Origin: Epiperipatus broadwayi
Taxonomy: Eukaryota > Onychophora > Udeonychophora > Euonychophora > Peripatidae
DNA length: 64,000 bases
NCBI GenBank assembly: GCA_028023455.1
Contig: JAQFVV010006628.1
Location: forward strand, 500,001 to 564,000
Direction: 5' to 3'
Under the pieces are notes generated by a model that made no database searches, had not been told where the DNA came from, and saw only the letters and a program-made list of their open reading frames with translations. The translations under genes and the position numbers were made by a program. Position 1 is the first letter of the stretch. Every line of letters starts with the position of its first letter. This document shows, one piece after another, positions 1-11,169 of this stretch.

Positions 1-521
1 TAAAACATACACAGGAAGATAGTGAGATGGATGTCTATTTAATTAAAAAAAAAAAAAATTAAGCCATTTGAAAATGTATTGATTATAGCCATTACAGGTT
101 AATTTAACTTTTAGAGTCATAAGATAATTTTCATCTTTACTTAAAATATATTACTCGATATAGATTAGTGCAAAGACAGTGTATCCAAAAGGTTCTTGAC
201 AATCCCTTCATTTGCTTTGGATAGAATTGTTTATTAAATTTGTTACTTTGGTGGTTAAATGTTACATAATCTTCAAGATTATATATTATGTAGCTATTTA
301 TTTATTTTAAAATGCAGATAAAAATCTGGATACATTAAACTTGATTCTATTTATATAGTTAAAAAATAAAGTTTTGTTCCCCCTTTTCTTATAAAACCTT
401 TATTTATTGCTTACTGAATCAAAAATCAATTATATAAAAACTAAAATATAAAAAATCATCCTAACATTACTTTAACCATTTATTATGGAATTTTTAGGAG
501 TTTAAACAAATAAAAAACATT
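1..521. other. AT-rich spacer, no feature seen
   Basis: No reading frame, repeat copy or structured RNA could be supported here. There is an A-run near position 47 and otherwise mixed AT-rich sequence. Confidence 0.6.
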
Positions 522-645
522 AGTACAAATGTAAACAATTCAAAATACAGCAAAACTCTCCATATAGTAGTGCCATCTTGTGCTAACAAGAACAATCAAT
601 GGATGCCAGAGGCTTGTGCATAAAATCTCTATCTAGTGCCTACTC

Positions 646-702
646 ATCCAATATCCCAGACTAGTTTCTGGCTTGTGGCTTCATCAGTGAGGAGCCTTGG
701 AT
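646..702 (-). ncRNA. Hammerhead ribozyme copy, weakened stem I
   Basis: On the minus strand the order is ATCCA, TCCTCA, core CTGATGA, a stem II region ending in GCCA, GAAA, CTAGTC, then TGGGAT and TGGAT. The core bases are intact. One G is missing from the inner 3' strand of stem I (TGGGA instead of TGGGGA) and one G from stem II, so folding is probably weaker than in the copy at 1547. Confidence 0.65.
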
Positions 703-1109
703 CTGAGAGCACTGCACCTAGATCTTAGGATCTAATGCAACCCTCCAACACCCACCTTTTAACTCTATTTAACTACAAAACTATGAGAATGAAATTGAAA
801 ATACTATTAATATTTTCAATCCAAGCTCAATAGCTTATATAGTCATATGGGTCTGAACTCAATTCAGTACCCATACATTTTGGTGTCTTTGGCTCTTTAA
901 CAACCATAGCCACCACTATCCTATTAGGCAGGATTGGTGTTAAACCACTAAACATCACATGATCACTATCTCATACTAGCACAATAATTGTTATTAAACA
1001 ATTCAAAAGATAGCAAAACTCTCCATATAGTAGTGCCATCTTGTGCTAACAAGAGCAATCAATAAATGCCAGAAGGCTTGTGCATAAAATCCCTATCTAG
1101 TGCCTACTC

Positions 1110-1168
1110 ATCCAATATCCCCAGACTAGTTTCTGGCTTGTGGCCTTAATCAGTGAGGAGCCTTGGAT
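1110..1168 (-). ncRNA. Hammerhead ribozyme copy, core mutated at G8
   Basis: Both parts of stem I, stem II and the GAAACTAGTC half are kept. The core reads CTGATTA instead of CTGATGA, replacing the G8 base that hammerheads need for catalysis. It is probably inactive. Confidence 0.65.
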
Positions 1169-1546
1169 CTGAGAGCACTGCGCCTAGATCTTAGGATCTA
1201 ATGCACAAGATGGCACTACTATATGGAGAGTTTTGCTGTATTTTGAATTGTTTAATAACAATTATTGTGCTAGTATGAGATAGTGATCATGTGATGTTTA
1301 GTGGTTTAACACCAATCCTGCCTAATAGGATAGTGGTGGCTATGGTTGTTAAAGAGCCAAAGACACCAAAATGTATGGGTACTGAATTGAGTTCAGACCC
1401 ATATGACTATATAAGCTATTGAGCTTGGATTGAAAATATTAATAGTGTTTTCAATTTCATTCTCATAGTTTTGTAGTTAAATAGAGTTAAAAGGTGGGTG
1501 CTGGAGGATTGCATTAGATCCTAAGATCTAGGTGCAGTGCTCTCAG

Positions 1547-1605
1547 ATTCAAGGCTCCTCACTGATGAAGGCCACAAGCCAGAAACTAGTCTGGGGATAT
1601 TGGAT
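1547..1605 (+). ncRNA. Type I hammerhead ribozyme, intact core
   Basis: Outer stem I is ATTCA (1547-1551) with TGGAT (1601-1605). Inner stem I is TCCTCA (1556-1561) with TGGGGA (1592-1597). The core CTGATGA is at 1562-1568. Stem II is GGC/GCC (1570-1572, 1578-1580) with loop CACAA. GAAA is at 1582-1585. Stem III is two base pairs, A-C with G-T, closed by the loop TA, and C1591 occupies the cleavage position. The internal loop of stem I (aagg side against TAT) is where type I hammerheads make their contact with loop II. An A/A juxtaposition at the base of stem II is non-canonical and may lower activity. Self-cleavage is predicted, not shown. Confidence 0.75.
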
Positions 1606-1780
1606 GACTAGGCACTAGATAGGGATTTTATGCACAAGCCTTCTGGCATCCATTGATTGCTCTTGTTAGCACAAGATGGCACTACTATATGGAGAGTTTT
1701 GCTGTATTTTGAATTGTTTAATAACAATTATTGTGCTAGTATGAGATAGTGATCATGTGATGTTTAGTAGTACAAATGTA

Positions 1781-2283
1781 CTGTATTTTGTTTTAAAATG
1801 TAAAAACTTAGATACATAAAAAACAATAAAACAAGTAAAAAAAAAATTTAAATTAATTTAGTTTAATTACAAGATTAATAAGATATGAAATTTCAATTTA
1901 TATACTGATTGAAATTTTTTAACTTCTGAGCTACAAGAAAATATGACAAATTCTTATGGTTCTTTTTTTTTTTTTTTTAAGTTCTGAAGCTATGGATTAT
2001 CTCAAGTAAGAAGTATTATATATTGTTTGAATGAGAATTTTGTTAGGAATACAAATAAATTATCAATGAAGATGTAATTTTAAACTTAATTAATAACAAA
2101 TTAAAAATTATGAACAAACAATAAAGTAATAATATTCTCAGATATTGAAAATTTTTTTCTTTACTTTTTTAATGGTAATCACTACTTTACTTAGCTTATT
2201 TTTTCTTTAGTTTTTCTATTTTCTGTCAATATACAGCATTTTGCTCTAACATTATTAAACTGAAGTTATTGTGAAAATTGTTT
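1781..2283. other. AT-rich spacer, no feature seen
   Basis: Only a T-run (about 1963-1978) and mixed AT-rich sequence are visible. Confidence 0.55.
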
Positions 2284-2399
2284 TCAAATAGTGTTGTTGG
2301 CTGAGAGGTCATCGCAGCCGCCTTGCAAACAAGTAGTTGGTTGCAGACGGTTGTGGGTTCGCCGGGTCCCGACCGATGCTATGACATATGAAAAAAAAA
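2284..2399 (+). mobile_element. tRNA-derived SINE, copy 1
   Basis: The head resembles a tRNA: a box-A-like TTGGCTGAGAGG and a box-B-like TGGGTTCGCC. It is followed by the family's conserved tail GATGCTATGACATATG and an A-run. Copies 2 to 4 lie at 5241, 12326 and 36289. Like the minus-strand copy at 36289, this copy has an extra segment between the anticodon arm and box B. SINEs are transcribed by RNA polymerase III and moved by a LINE reverse transcriptase. Confidence 0.8.
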
Positions 2400-3711
2400 T
2401 AATAATTTTTTTTAAAATTTAATATGGTACTAAATGTTGCAAACAATTAAAAAGAATTTATATGCTGTCTGCTCTGCTTTATTTGTTCTGTATATATTTT
2501 AATAAATTGAGCAGAATTGAAAAGAATTCATAAACTCTCGGATATTTATAATGGTGTAATACGAAATGTATTATATTAAAAATATTGGTAGTATTATTAT
2601 TATTACTATTATTCTTATCATCATCATTGTAACTAGTATATTATTAATTTATTCCTATATTTTGTTATATTAGACGTAAATATGATATCATGTGTTTTAT
2701 AACTGACATTTACATGGGTAAATATTAAGATAAAAGAATTTTAAATAGAATTTTTTTTCAAGAGTTCTCAAAATTTATATGCCAGTGATATACCGCGTGT
2801 TAAATATACACACAGAGTAAGAAAGATATTTCATGAATTGTATGTGAACGAATATATTATTTAACGTTGGCGTATGGTTGAATATAACTTTAATTCCTAT
2901 TTTATGGTATTGCTCTCAATTATATTTGTATTGGTTTTCATATCTCCTTATTTGAAGTATGTGTTATTTATGTGTACATGCATGTAAATGTAGATAAACT
3001 TTCCATGTATTATTTTACAACTATGCCTTATTTTTAATATTATTGATATTTTGCCCTTTGTCATTTACCAATTGGGGCAATAATTTTGATGTTTTTCACT
3101 GCCCCTCCAGAGTAGAGATTGATGCATATGCAACACCTACAGGTCATGTAACCAGCTGTTGAATTATTTTTTACAACTTAAGTTTATTGATATGTATTTT
3201 TTATAAACGTATCTAAGGCATATATATGTGAGTGTTTAGCCATACTTCAGATATTTTAAAAGTATATTGAATTATGGGAGTATTGACTGCAGTAGTATTC
3301 TGCTTCGTGGATGCATAAACAAGTAAAACTTATATAAATTATACCTGTTTTGTAGTTGAATTCACTAGCAATATCTTAGGAATAGACTACGCACCAATTT
3401 TGAATTTTAATTCCATTGTCAACATTTAATGGCTTGTGTCTTTAGGCAAACCCTTATTACTCTATGTGTGCAGACGCTGGTTGATTGGTTTTAAATGATA
3501 GGAAGAACTTCTTAAATATAATTCGAATATAAATGTTAGTTTTAAAATTTACTCAAGAGATATTTTAATTAATGTTATTTAAATGCTTATTTTAGTAGTA
3601 TATAAATAACTTTATTGAAATACATATGTAAGAATGATACAACTGTAAATAAAATAAAAGTAATCCATGTTGCTCGGGCAACCAGATGGTCTGATGTGTT
3701 ACTGGCGTTGT
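2400..3711. other. AT-rich spacer, no feature seen
   Basis: Mixed AT-rich sequence with short ATT runs near 2590-2610. No homology within the window and no coding signal could be supported. Confidence 0.5.
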
Positions 3712-3912
3712 TTAATCTAACTTAATCAGGCTCCATGTGTTGTCAAATAAAATTCTGGATGAGATGATACTATCCTTATGGCGAAATTTCTTCAACTTAG
3801 AAATGAATATGTCTTCAGGTTTAGAATGAGGAATGGTGAACTTGTTTCGAAATCTGACCATCCAGGTGGCATAAGTGATGAAGGTCGGAAGTTTTGAGAT
3901 GACATATTTCAA
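3712..3912 (-). pseudogene. 3' fragment of a non-LTR retrotransposon
   Basis: A 66-residue minus-strand frame resembles the C-terminal end of the LINE protein at 10570..11121. Both share a spaced pattern: an aromatic, then W-x-x-R, an FIS segment, a K four residues on, and a final TWS-x-I. It would be a short relic of the same LINE family, lacking the zinc-finger part and the reverse transcriptase. The match is by eye and short, so confidence is moderate. Confidence 0.45.
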
Positions 3913-5240
3913 CGACTATTATTTATTATTTTCTTTTATTTTAATTGTAATATTAAATCTGTGTTATAATGTAAATAAATATTTTTTATTCTTTTAAATA
4001 TATTTATGTCTTCATTGTCATCATCATCATCATCATCACACCAATTTATCCAGAAAATCTGAATAATAAAGTTATTTAAATAATATTGAACATAAGAGTA
4101 CATTTCAAAGTTATGTCAAAGTTACTTATTCAATCTATTTTCCAATACCTGCATTAATTCCAATACTAGATTATATTATTGTGTTTTTCATTGTAAGTGT
4201 ATTTAATGGTATAGTGTGCAGCATAAAATTATTTCTACCCACTGCATTATTTTAACTTTGCTTATTACAAGATTAGAAATTAAAGTATTCCAATAAAACT
4301 TACCCACTAGTCATATTGACATTATTATTTTGTATAATAAGAACATTACATATTTTAGTTTAGTTTCTCTTGCTAGCCAAAGATTGTTAGAAGTATTTTG
4401 ATATTTGAATACTTACAATTTAACTTTATTATTCATTTTAAAATAAGATAAAATCTTATAAGAATAGAAGAAAATAAGAGTATCTTGGGTTTGAGGAACC
4501 CAAGTTATTATTTCCTTTGGATGTGTCTTGATTATTAAACAAAGTAATTATTCATTAGAATAAATAAAATAAGAACCTGAGATTTATGTTATTAATATTT
4601 GTGTTGTTGTATAGCTTGACATGAGAGGACCCATACTTATGTGCAAATCCATATTTATTTTACGGTATCTCTCATTTAGACCATTCTTTTGAGGTTACAA
4701 TTTTTAGCTTGTCCAATGTGTTGACCCTTTTGGTTGATTAGGGGTTCTGATCAATGAGTCAAGCACTTTGTGGTATATCATCATCCCTCATTTGAAGTTA
4801 CAATATATATATATATCACTCTCGCATTTCTGAAAACTTATTGAAGTAATATGAATGTGTCTGAAATTTGATATCAAAATATTTGAAATTTCATTTTCCA
4901 ACTCTTTTGGATTTAAGAAATTAGATAATCTACCTAAAATATTTGTGTCATTCTGCATTACCATTGATTTATAACAAATGTACAAAATTTGAATAAATGA
5001 TATTAAATATAAATATATTAAATCTTGATTTCAAAATATTTACCAAATAAACAAATCAACAAAATTTATTTATGTAGAAAATGATAAATTTTTGTTTACA
5101 AATGATTTTTTTTTTAAACATAGGCATGAAATTAAAAAGATAACTTGTTTTTGACAAAAATAAATAGTTTTTTTTAAAAAAAAAAAAAATACTTTTATGA
5201 ATGTAATTAGGAAAGAATGATAATTTTTAAAAAAATGAAA
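3913..5240. other. AT-rich spacer, no feature seen
   Basis: Contains a short ATC/TCA run near 4018-4037 and a TA run near 4804. No gene or identifiable repeat is seen. Confidence 0.5.
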
Positions 5241-5341
5241 TCGAGCATTGGTGGTCGAGAGGTCAGCACAGTTGCCTTACAAGCAGTTGTCCCGGATTAG
5301 CGGATTCGCTTCCCCGCTGATGCTATGACATATAAAAAAAA
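5241..5341 (+). mobile_element. tRNA-derived SINE, copy 2
   Basis: Same family as 12326..12427: the head TCGAGCATTGGTGGTCGAGA, a five-base-pair anticodon-type stem-loop, a box-B-like GGATTCGCTTCC, the tail GATGCTATGACATAT and an A-run. Confidence 0.8.
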
Positions 5342-6071
5342 GAAATGTTTTTTATTATATTATTTATAATTTTTTTTGATGTGTTGATAATATATTTTTA
5401 CAGTTTGTAGTATTGTTTTGTACTTGTTTATATATTTGATAAAGATCATAATAAATAGTTAAACATATTGGAATTATTTTTGATGTTTTGATTTTCATAA
5501 TATTGATTTTGTAAGTAAACGAATTTTAAAATATCATCTACACAGTTTTTCTTTTCAAAAATAGTTTACATTTTTCATATATATAAAGGTGTTGCGATAA
5601 CGATAATTTTTTAGTATTTTTTAATGTTTTTGGATTTGTTTGAAATATATATTTTATATTTACTATTATATATTTGTGTTTTTATTTTTTAGTGTTCCTT
5701 GAAAAAGACTATCTTATAAAATAGTCGAAACATTGGTGTGGTATTTTATTTTTATAATAGTCTTATAAAAAACAAGTTTTAAAAAGAAGTTTGATGTATT
5801 CATTTATACATATTTTGTAAATAATAAATAAAGATTTTTAAAAAATGATACTGGAATCATATTATTCTTTACTTATTTGTTTCTAATGATAATCTATTTA
5901 ATCATTATAATTGCCACTCAGTTTTTTCATTATTACAATTTCCTATTAATCAAACAATTTTTTATATTCTTGAACAACTTTATCACTTTATGTACTATTG
6001 TTGAAAACAGAAAAAAACGTTTTACTCTATAAACCTTTACATAGTATTTATTTGCTTAGTTCAAAAAGTAT
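5342..6071. other. AT-rich spacer with a hammerhead-like hairpin relic
   Basis: Mostly featureless. At about 5700-5740 a perfect six-base-pair hairpin GACTAT/ATAGTC is followed directly by GAAAC. This is the arrangement of hammerhead stem II plus the GAAA strand, but the upstream strand reads TTGAAAA and no GTC cleavage site follows. Confidence 0.35.
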
Positions 6072-6625
6072 CATCATCATCATCATCATCAACCATTATC
6101 AATCCACTGCAAGATGAAGGTCTCTCCAAGTTCAATCATCTTCCCTGATCTTTAGCTTCTTTTCTCCACATCACCCCTGCACACTTTCTTATTTCATCCA
6201 TCCATCTAACATGTGGTCTCTTTCTGGGTCTTTTACAATCACTTGGAATACAGTTTAAGATTTCAATTGTCCATCTATTATCATCTCTTCTAGAAATATG
6301 TCCAACCCAACTCCACTTCAATCTTTTAATTTTTTCAATAAGGTCAGTAACACCTGTTTGTTCTCTTACCCATACATTGCATTTTTGATCTCTTCTTGTT
6401 ACTCCCAATATGCATCTCTCCATACTTCTTTGAGTGGTCTGAGTCTCTGTATTGCTCTTCTATTAAGTGTCCAAGTCTCAGATCCATAAGTAAGAATTGG
6501 TAAAACACATTTATTAAAAACCTTCCTTTTAAAACACATAGGCATATTTCCTTTTAGTATCAAGTTATTTCTACCAAAAGCACTCCAACAAAGTTTAATT
6601 CTATCAATAGATATTAAATTATCTA
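6072..6625 (-). pseudogene. 3' end of an RTE-type LINE (endonuclease-reverse transcriptase)
   Basis: The minus strand encodes the C-terminal part of the endonuclease-reverse transcriptase polyprotein typical of animal RTE-clade LINEs. Recognisable blocks, N to C, are a LCWSAFGRNN segment, a Y-G-S-E-T-W segment, a LGVTRRD segment, the RLKWSWVGHISRRDDNRW block and the RPRKRPHVRWMDEI block (95 uninterrupted residues at 6136..6423). The 3' end at 6072 is a TGA/ATG-rich simple tail (TCATCATC... on the plus strand), as is usual for RTE elements. The catalytic reverse transcriptase core is absent, so this is a 5'-truncated dead copy. A second copy is at 22770..23625. Confidence 0.85.
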
Positions 6626-6639
6626 TTTTTTGTATTTAC

Positions 6640-7320
6640 TTTACTTACTAGTCATCAATACATATATAAACACTACTGATGATTGATAAATTTACATAGG
6701 GTGTAGTTCTCCAACGTATCTACCCTACATGTTATTTTGATTATTAGTTGTTTTGTTTTAAGATTTTATTTGCTTATTCATAGGTCAACCCAAGAAAACT
6801 AAAATGATAATATAGGAAATGCTAAGAATTTTAAAAACCTAAGACAATATTATAAATACATACACGTCATTATACGAAAATTATAATTCTTTAATAAACT
6901 AGATGTTTTTGTCATGATAATTATTATTGCCATGCAATTGTTTACATGTTAATTGAACATGGTTAGACTTCTCATGAATATGCATTAACTAGCATGACAA
7001 GTAGGCTGCACACTAAATTTGAGTTAAAGATCTTGAAATACTATGAACAGTGTGTTCTTAGATGATTGAAAAGTTTTAATTGAAACAATGGGGAGTTTTT
7101 TTTTTAAGTCAGTATAAATTTGATATATGTGTGCATGAAACCTTTATTTACATTTACAAAAATAACTTATGTCCCACATTTGTCATAGTAAAGTGATTGT
7201 GTTTTCTATCTGAAGGCAGAGGATGCTAAGACTCTCTTGGTTACAGATTTAGGTTGCTATTTGAAAATGACCTTTTTATTTATCTATTTACAACTGAAAA
7301 TTAGTTTCTAACAGTATGAT
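6640..7320. other. AT-rich spacer, no feature seen
   Basis: No repeat match or coding signal could be supported. Confidence 0.5.
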
Positions 7321-9200
7321 GAGATGAGGTGAGATGCACTGTGACTTCTCCTTTATCCCTTTATCAGAGTTAAGAATCTCTCAGCTACCATGCCCAGAGA
7401 AACATGTTAGCCACTTTATCTTCCCTTTCCATTCCCCAACATAAAATTTTTCATATTCTTCTTTAACATGCTCTATCCCATTTCCACAACATAATCTTTG
7501 TCAACTCTATGTCCTTTATATCTAAATCCCCTTTTCTTTTTCCAAACCTAGCATAAAAACCAAAAATCCACCTTCTATATAATCACTTTGTTTATATTTA
7601 TTTTCCTATAACTTCATTATTTGTGCCCTTTCTACTTGCAAGCATTTACATTCAATTAATAGATGCCTAATAATTTCTATGCCTTCCTTACACAACTTGC
7701 AGACTAAATCATCCACATATTTCCATTTATGTGAATATTCCCTTGTTATTAAAGACCTGTTCAAGCCTTAAACAGGAAACTGCTTTCCTTGCTATTATTA
7801 TAAATTAACTTGCACTCAATATTCTATTTACTTCTATATATATTTAAAATCTTTTTACTCTCATATTAGTTTTCCATTTCTCTAACTCTCTATTCTTTAT
7901 TAATACATCTATTCTTCTATCCCATTCCTTACAACTATTACACTCAATAATTCTCCTAACACAATCATCCCACCTTTTATATAAATATACTGACATAAAT
8001 TCTTTATTCAAATCTTCTGCATGCCACACTACCTTTCTTACCCATCTTGTTGCCTGCCCTTTATTAATAAGCCATTTAAATACTATTTTGGCTATTCTCT
8101 TATTGTCCATAAACTGTAATCTACTGAACATTTTCATTTTGCTTTTTGCATCTCTCATGTAAAAACATGACCATCCCATTTCTCCTTCAATTGCCTCATT
8201 TGTTGTCTACACATCTGCATCTAATTCATGTCTTCCTACTTTTCTTTGTACTTTTTCTAAGTAATCTAACACCTCTTTACTTACACATAATGCATCATTA
8301 CTATATGTTAGCCTTGCTACTTCCATTTCCTTCCATACAATTCTAGTTACATCAGATTTATTATATGAAAACACGGTTAATTTCTTTATCAGTCTCTTCC
8401 TTTTCTTTGCTTCATTTATCAATTTTTCTCCCATTCATCCAAGCAATTTCTCTGATTACTTTAAGATTATTTCCAAGAAGTTATACCTATTCACCACACT
8501 TAACTTTATATCCCCCAATAAAGATTCTTTGTCTTCTCTTTCCCCAGTATTATTCTTCACTAAATTTAATCCAAATCTCTTTACCCACCTTTACACATGT
8601 TCTCAGCATAACTTCCATATCTTCCCTTTTTTCTGTGCAAAAGAAAACATCCACAAATAAAAGACCTGATAATGTATATACTCCCTTGCCACTTATTAGT
8701 GATATTTCTATCCTTCTAGTCTTTCCATTACTCTCTTCATTTCTCTTAAATACAACAAAAACAAAATAAATGACATAAGGCATCTTTGCTTTAGTCCCAC
8801 TCTATTTTTAACTTTAAGTGATTCTACACTCTCTAATTGATACATATAGTAAATTATTTTCATACAATCTTTTAATAAGATCCACTAAAGCTCCGTCTAT
8901 TCCCCAATTTACTAAACTTACCCATAATCTATTTCTATTTGTTCTATCATATGCTTCTCTATATCTATAAAAACCATATATAACTGTCTATTTGTATTTC
9001 TATTCATATCTATAAGTTGTAAAACTATAAATAAACTATCTCCTATATGCTTATCTGATTGAAAACCTCCTTGCATTTCTCCCACTATATTATTTTCTTT
9101 CATCCACTTTGCGACCCTTCCAGCCACTATATATGTGAAAACTTTATATAGCATTGATGTTACCAGTACCTGTCTATAATTACTTCCATTCTTGTAGAAA
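7321..9200 (-). pseudogene. Decayed non-LTR retrotransposon, reverse transcriptase to C-terminus
   Basis: Four minus-strand frames in order form one broken LINE protein. 9154..8918 carries the start of the reverse transcriptase: the LYKVFTYIVAGRVAKWM segment, a GGFQ motif, and FIDIEK in place of the first catalytic aspartate block. 8783..8550 carries the catalytic region, but it reads LLFVDVFF where FVDD is expected, so one aspartate is lost. A frame-shifted stretch reads like the VNRYNFLEIILK segment that follows the palm. 8434..8207 and 8179..7844 carry the C-terminal region (ARLTYSNDALCVSKEV, then GWSCFYMRDAKSKMKMF). It cannot be active. Related copies lie on the plus strand at 29190 and 30230. 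The 5' end abuts the ribozyme hairpin at 9203. Confidence 0.8.
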
Positions 9201-9202
9201 AC

Positions 9203-9557
9203 TCTCCATGCAGTAGTTCCATCCAGTATAAGCTTTAGTAATCAATGGATGCAGGAACGTTTGTGCATAAAATTCCTATCTAGTGCCTACTCATCCAATA
9301 TTCCTAGACTAGTTTCTACTTTGTGGTTTTCATTAGTGAAGAGCTTTCCTATACGAAAACACTGCACCTAGATCTTAGGATCTAATGCAACCCTCCAGCA
9401 GAAACTATGAGTACACACTAGATGAGGATTTGTGCACAAACCTTTCTGTATCCATTGATTACTATGACTCCCACTGGGTGGCACTACTGTATGGAGAGTT
9501 TGCTACTGTTATTAACAGCTTGTGTAAGCATAGGAAATGTTGATTATGAGATGTTTT
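9203..9557. mobile_element. Foldback element of the hammerhead family
   Basis: The left part (from AAACTCTCCATG) and the right part (ending in the GGCACTACTGTATGGAGAG region) are inverted copies of each other. Between them lie a degraded minus-strand hammerhead (9293..9350) and part of the unit interior. I could not find a convincing target duplication. Confidence 0.7.
9293..9350 (-). ncRNA. Degraded hammerhead ribozyme
   Basis: GAAACTAGTC and outer stem I are recognisable, but the core reads CTAATGA (G5 replaced) and stem II is eroded. Probably dead. Confidence 0.5.
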
Positions 9558-9582
9558 GGCAGATTTAAACTACTTTCTAGTA

Positions 9583-9694
9583 AGGCTTTTTTATTAGAAA
9601 TAAATTATGCATATATATATATATTCAATTGTTTTTGGAAGGCTTTTTTATTAGAAATAAATTATGCATATATATATATATTCAATTGTTTTTG
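9583..9694. repeat. Perfect 56-bp tandem duplication
   Basis: Two nearly identical 56-bp units start AAGGCTTTTTTATTAG at 9583 and 9639. Each contains a TA run and ends ATTCAATTGTTTTTG. The lack of divergence suggests a recent duplication. Confidence 0.85.
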
Positions 9695-9944
9695 CTTTTA
9701 TCAGTAGGTCTTTCAGTCTATTTCTATCACAACTTGAAACATCCATCAGCCCAGAAATCAGATTACTTCTCTCACTATGGTGCAATTTTTAAACCCCTTT
9801 ACTTTTTCTAGTGAGTAAGACATATGCACTAAGTGTTGTAATTTAATTTCATATAGCCATTTTTAGATATTCTTACATTTACCTTCATGTATATATTTTA
9901 GATATATTTTAAACTTCTATTTCATCTCACTTTCTAAAACATAT

Positions 9945-10205
9945 AACTGAAGACATATGAAAATGATAAATGATCTCCAAGCTGTGTAATTTATTTTGAA
10001 TCAGCACTCAGCCCAGATTAATTTCGTACAAATGACTTCCTCATTTTTTCAGTATTTATAGATAGTAAATTTCTGTGATTTGATTTATAAATGTCAAACT
10101 TTCTGCACTCATAACTTTGCCACAAACCACTATATGTAAATAAAGTAATTGTTATTAGTAACCATTTTTAAAACCAGAAATTATCCCTAGACCAAATATA
10201 CCCTT
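9945..10205. repeat. Dispersed repeat B copy
   Basis: Shares the family's GATAAATGATC and CAGCACTCA...CCAGAT segments and the downstream part ending in AAACCAGAAATTATCC with copies near 14925, 38285 and 54405. No coding capacity. Confidence 0.6.
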
Positions 10206-10569
10206 TAATTCTCAGTTAATAAATAATTTGTCTGTATTGTTATAGAGGTACCAACTGACTTCATACCCATGTTGTCAGTTCAATAATTTTAATTATGCTA
10301 CTTTCATGCAAGATAGGGATAAATGTTATAAGAGTATCTAAATTAATCTTTATTTTAATAAACTAGTACAATTTTCAATGCAGTAACATTCTATTAATCA
10401 CAGTTAAATTATAACACTTCAACTTTAAATAGAATTTAAAAAATTCTTTGTTTATTTATCTGACTTCCATGAGCTCTCTAATTTATAATATGTTTTTTTT
10501 TTTACAAAAAAAAAAAAAAATTATTAACAAAGTTTACATAGTTTCATTATACTGATTACATAAATTGCA

Positions 10570-11121
10570 TTGCATTGCTGAATGTAAATGATCATAAGTT
10601 CAAACACTTGGAAGACCAATTCTGGACCAAGTCTCTTTGTATAACCATTCTGGTGCAAGTAGATGATCTCTGGCATGTATGCCTTTGACTAGACTTATGA
10701 AGGTCTCTGTGACTAAAGAGACTGAGTGACCAAAAACACATTTGCATCTGGTCAACCAGATTGGGAAAGTAAGGAAGATGGAGAATCTGATAAGAGAAAA
10801 AATTTCTGTCTTGATGGCATTCCATATAAATAAGGCCTCTCTGATGTCAGATATCACTTTCTCTGTGATGAAGGTTCTGATTTGGGATAGAAATGGACAC
10901 TTGTATAGTAAGTGCTGGATTGTATCATCGGCAGTATTACATAGCTGACACTGTGACTTGATTTTGGTGAATCCTCTTTTCCATGCCAAGAAATGGTTAG
11001 TGGGTAAGGATGAGATGTTGATCTTTAAGAGAAAGTCTATGTTAATTTTTTTTGCAAAAAAAAACAGTCTACCATATTTTGTTAATTTGTCTTTCCTATC
11101 ATTTTGTTCTCCACAAATCAC
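10570..11121 (-). pseudogene. 3' part of a LINE with a C-terminal zinc-binding motif
   Basis: A 173-residue minus-strand frame carries the C-terminal region found after the reverse transcriptase in several non-LTR clades (the zf-RVT type). The motif is CQLCNTADDTIQHLLYKC: C-x2-C, seven residues, H, four residues, C. Upstream is the usual basic, aromatic stretch (LPTNHFLAWKRGF), and downstream a W-L-T-R segment followed by a FISL segment and TWSRIGL. The reverse transcriptase is missing, so this is a 5'-truncated insertion. The frame at 3712..3912 looks like the last third of the same family. Confidence 0.75.
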
Positions 11122-11169
11122 TTCAACAATATCTAATCCAATATTTGTGGAATTATTTTTTTATTTTTA

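Larger units (their letters stand above)
534..1768. mobile_element. Head-to-head palindromic hammerhead retroelement, 12-bp TSD
   Basis: The element is flanked on both sides by the identical 12-mer AGTACAAATGTA (522..533 and 1769..1780), the expected target-site duplication. Inside, a unit of about 463 bp is present about one and a half times in minus orientation (534..1203). It then flips at about 1203/1204 into plus orientation up to 1768. The arms match almost base for base over more than 500 bp. Three hammerhead motifs lie in it: two minus (646, 1110) and one plus (1547). The unit also holds a conserved GGGTTCAGACCC-like box and a TATATAAG box. No protein is encoded. The sharp flip at an arbitrary point in the unit suggests template switching during reverse transcription rather than a DNA-transposon hairpin. 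Retrozymes and the terminal repeats of Penelope-like elements both carry such ribozymes; no Penelope reverse transcriptase is seen in this window. Confidence 0.8.
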
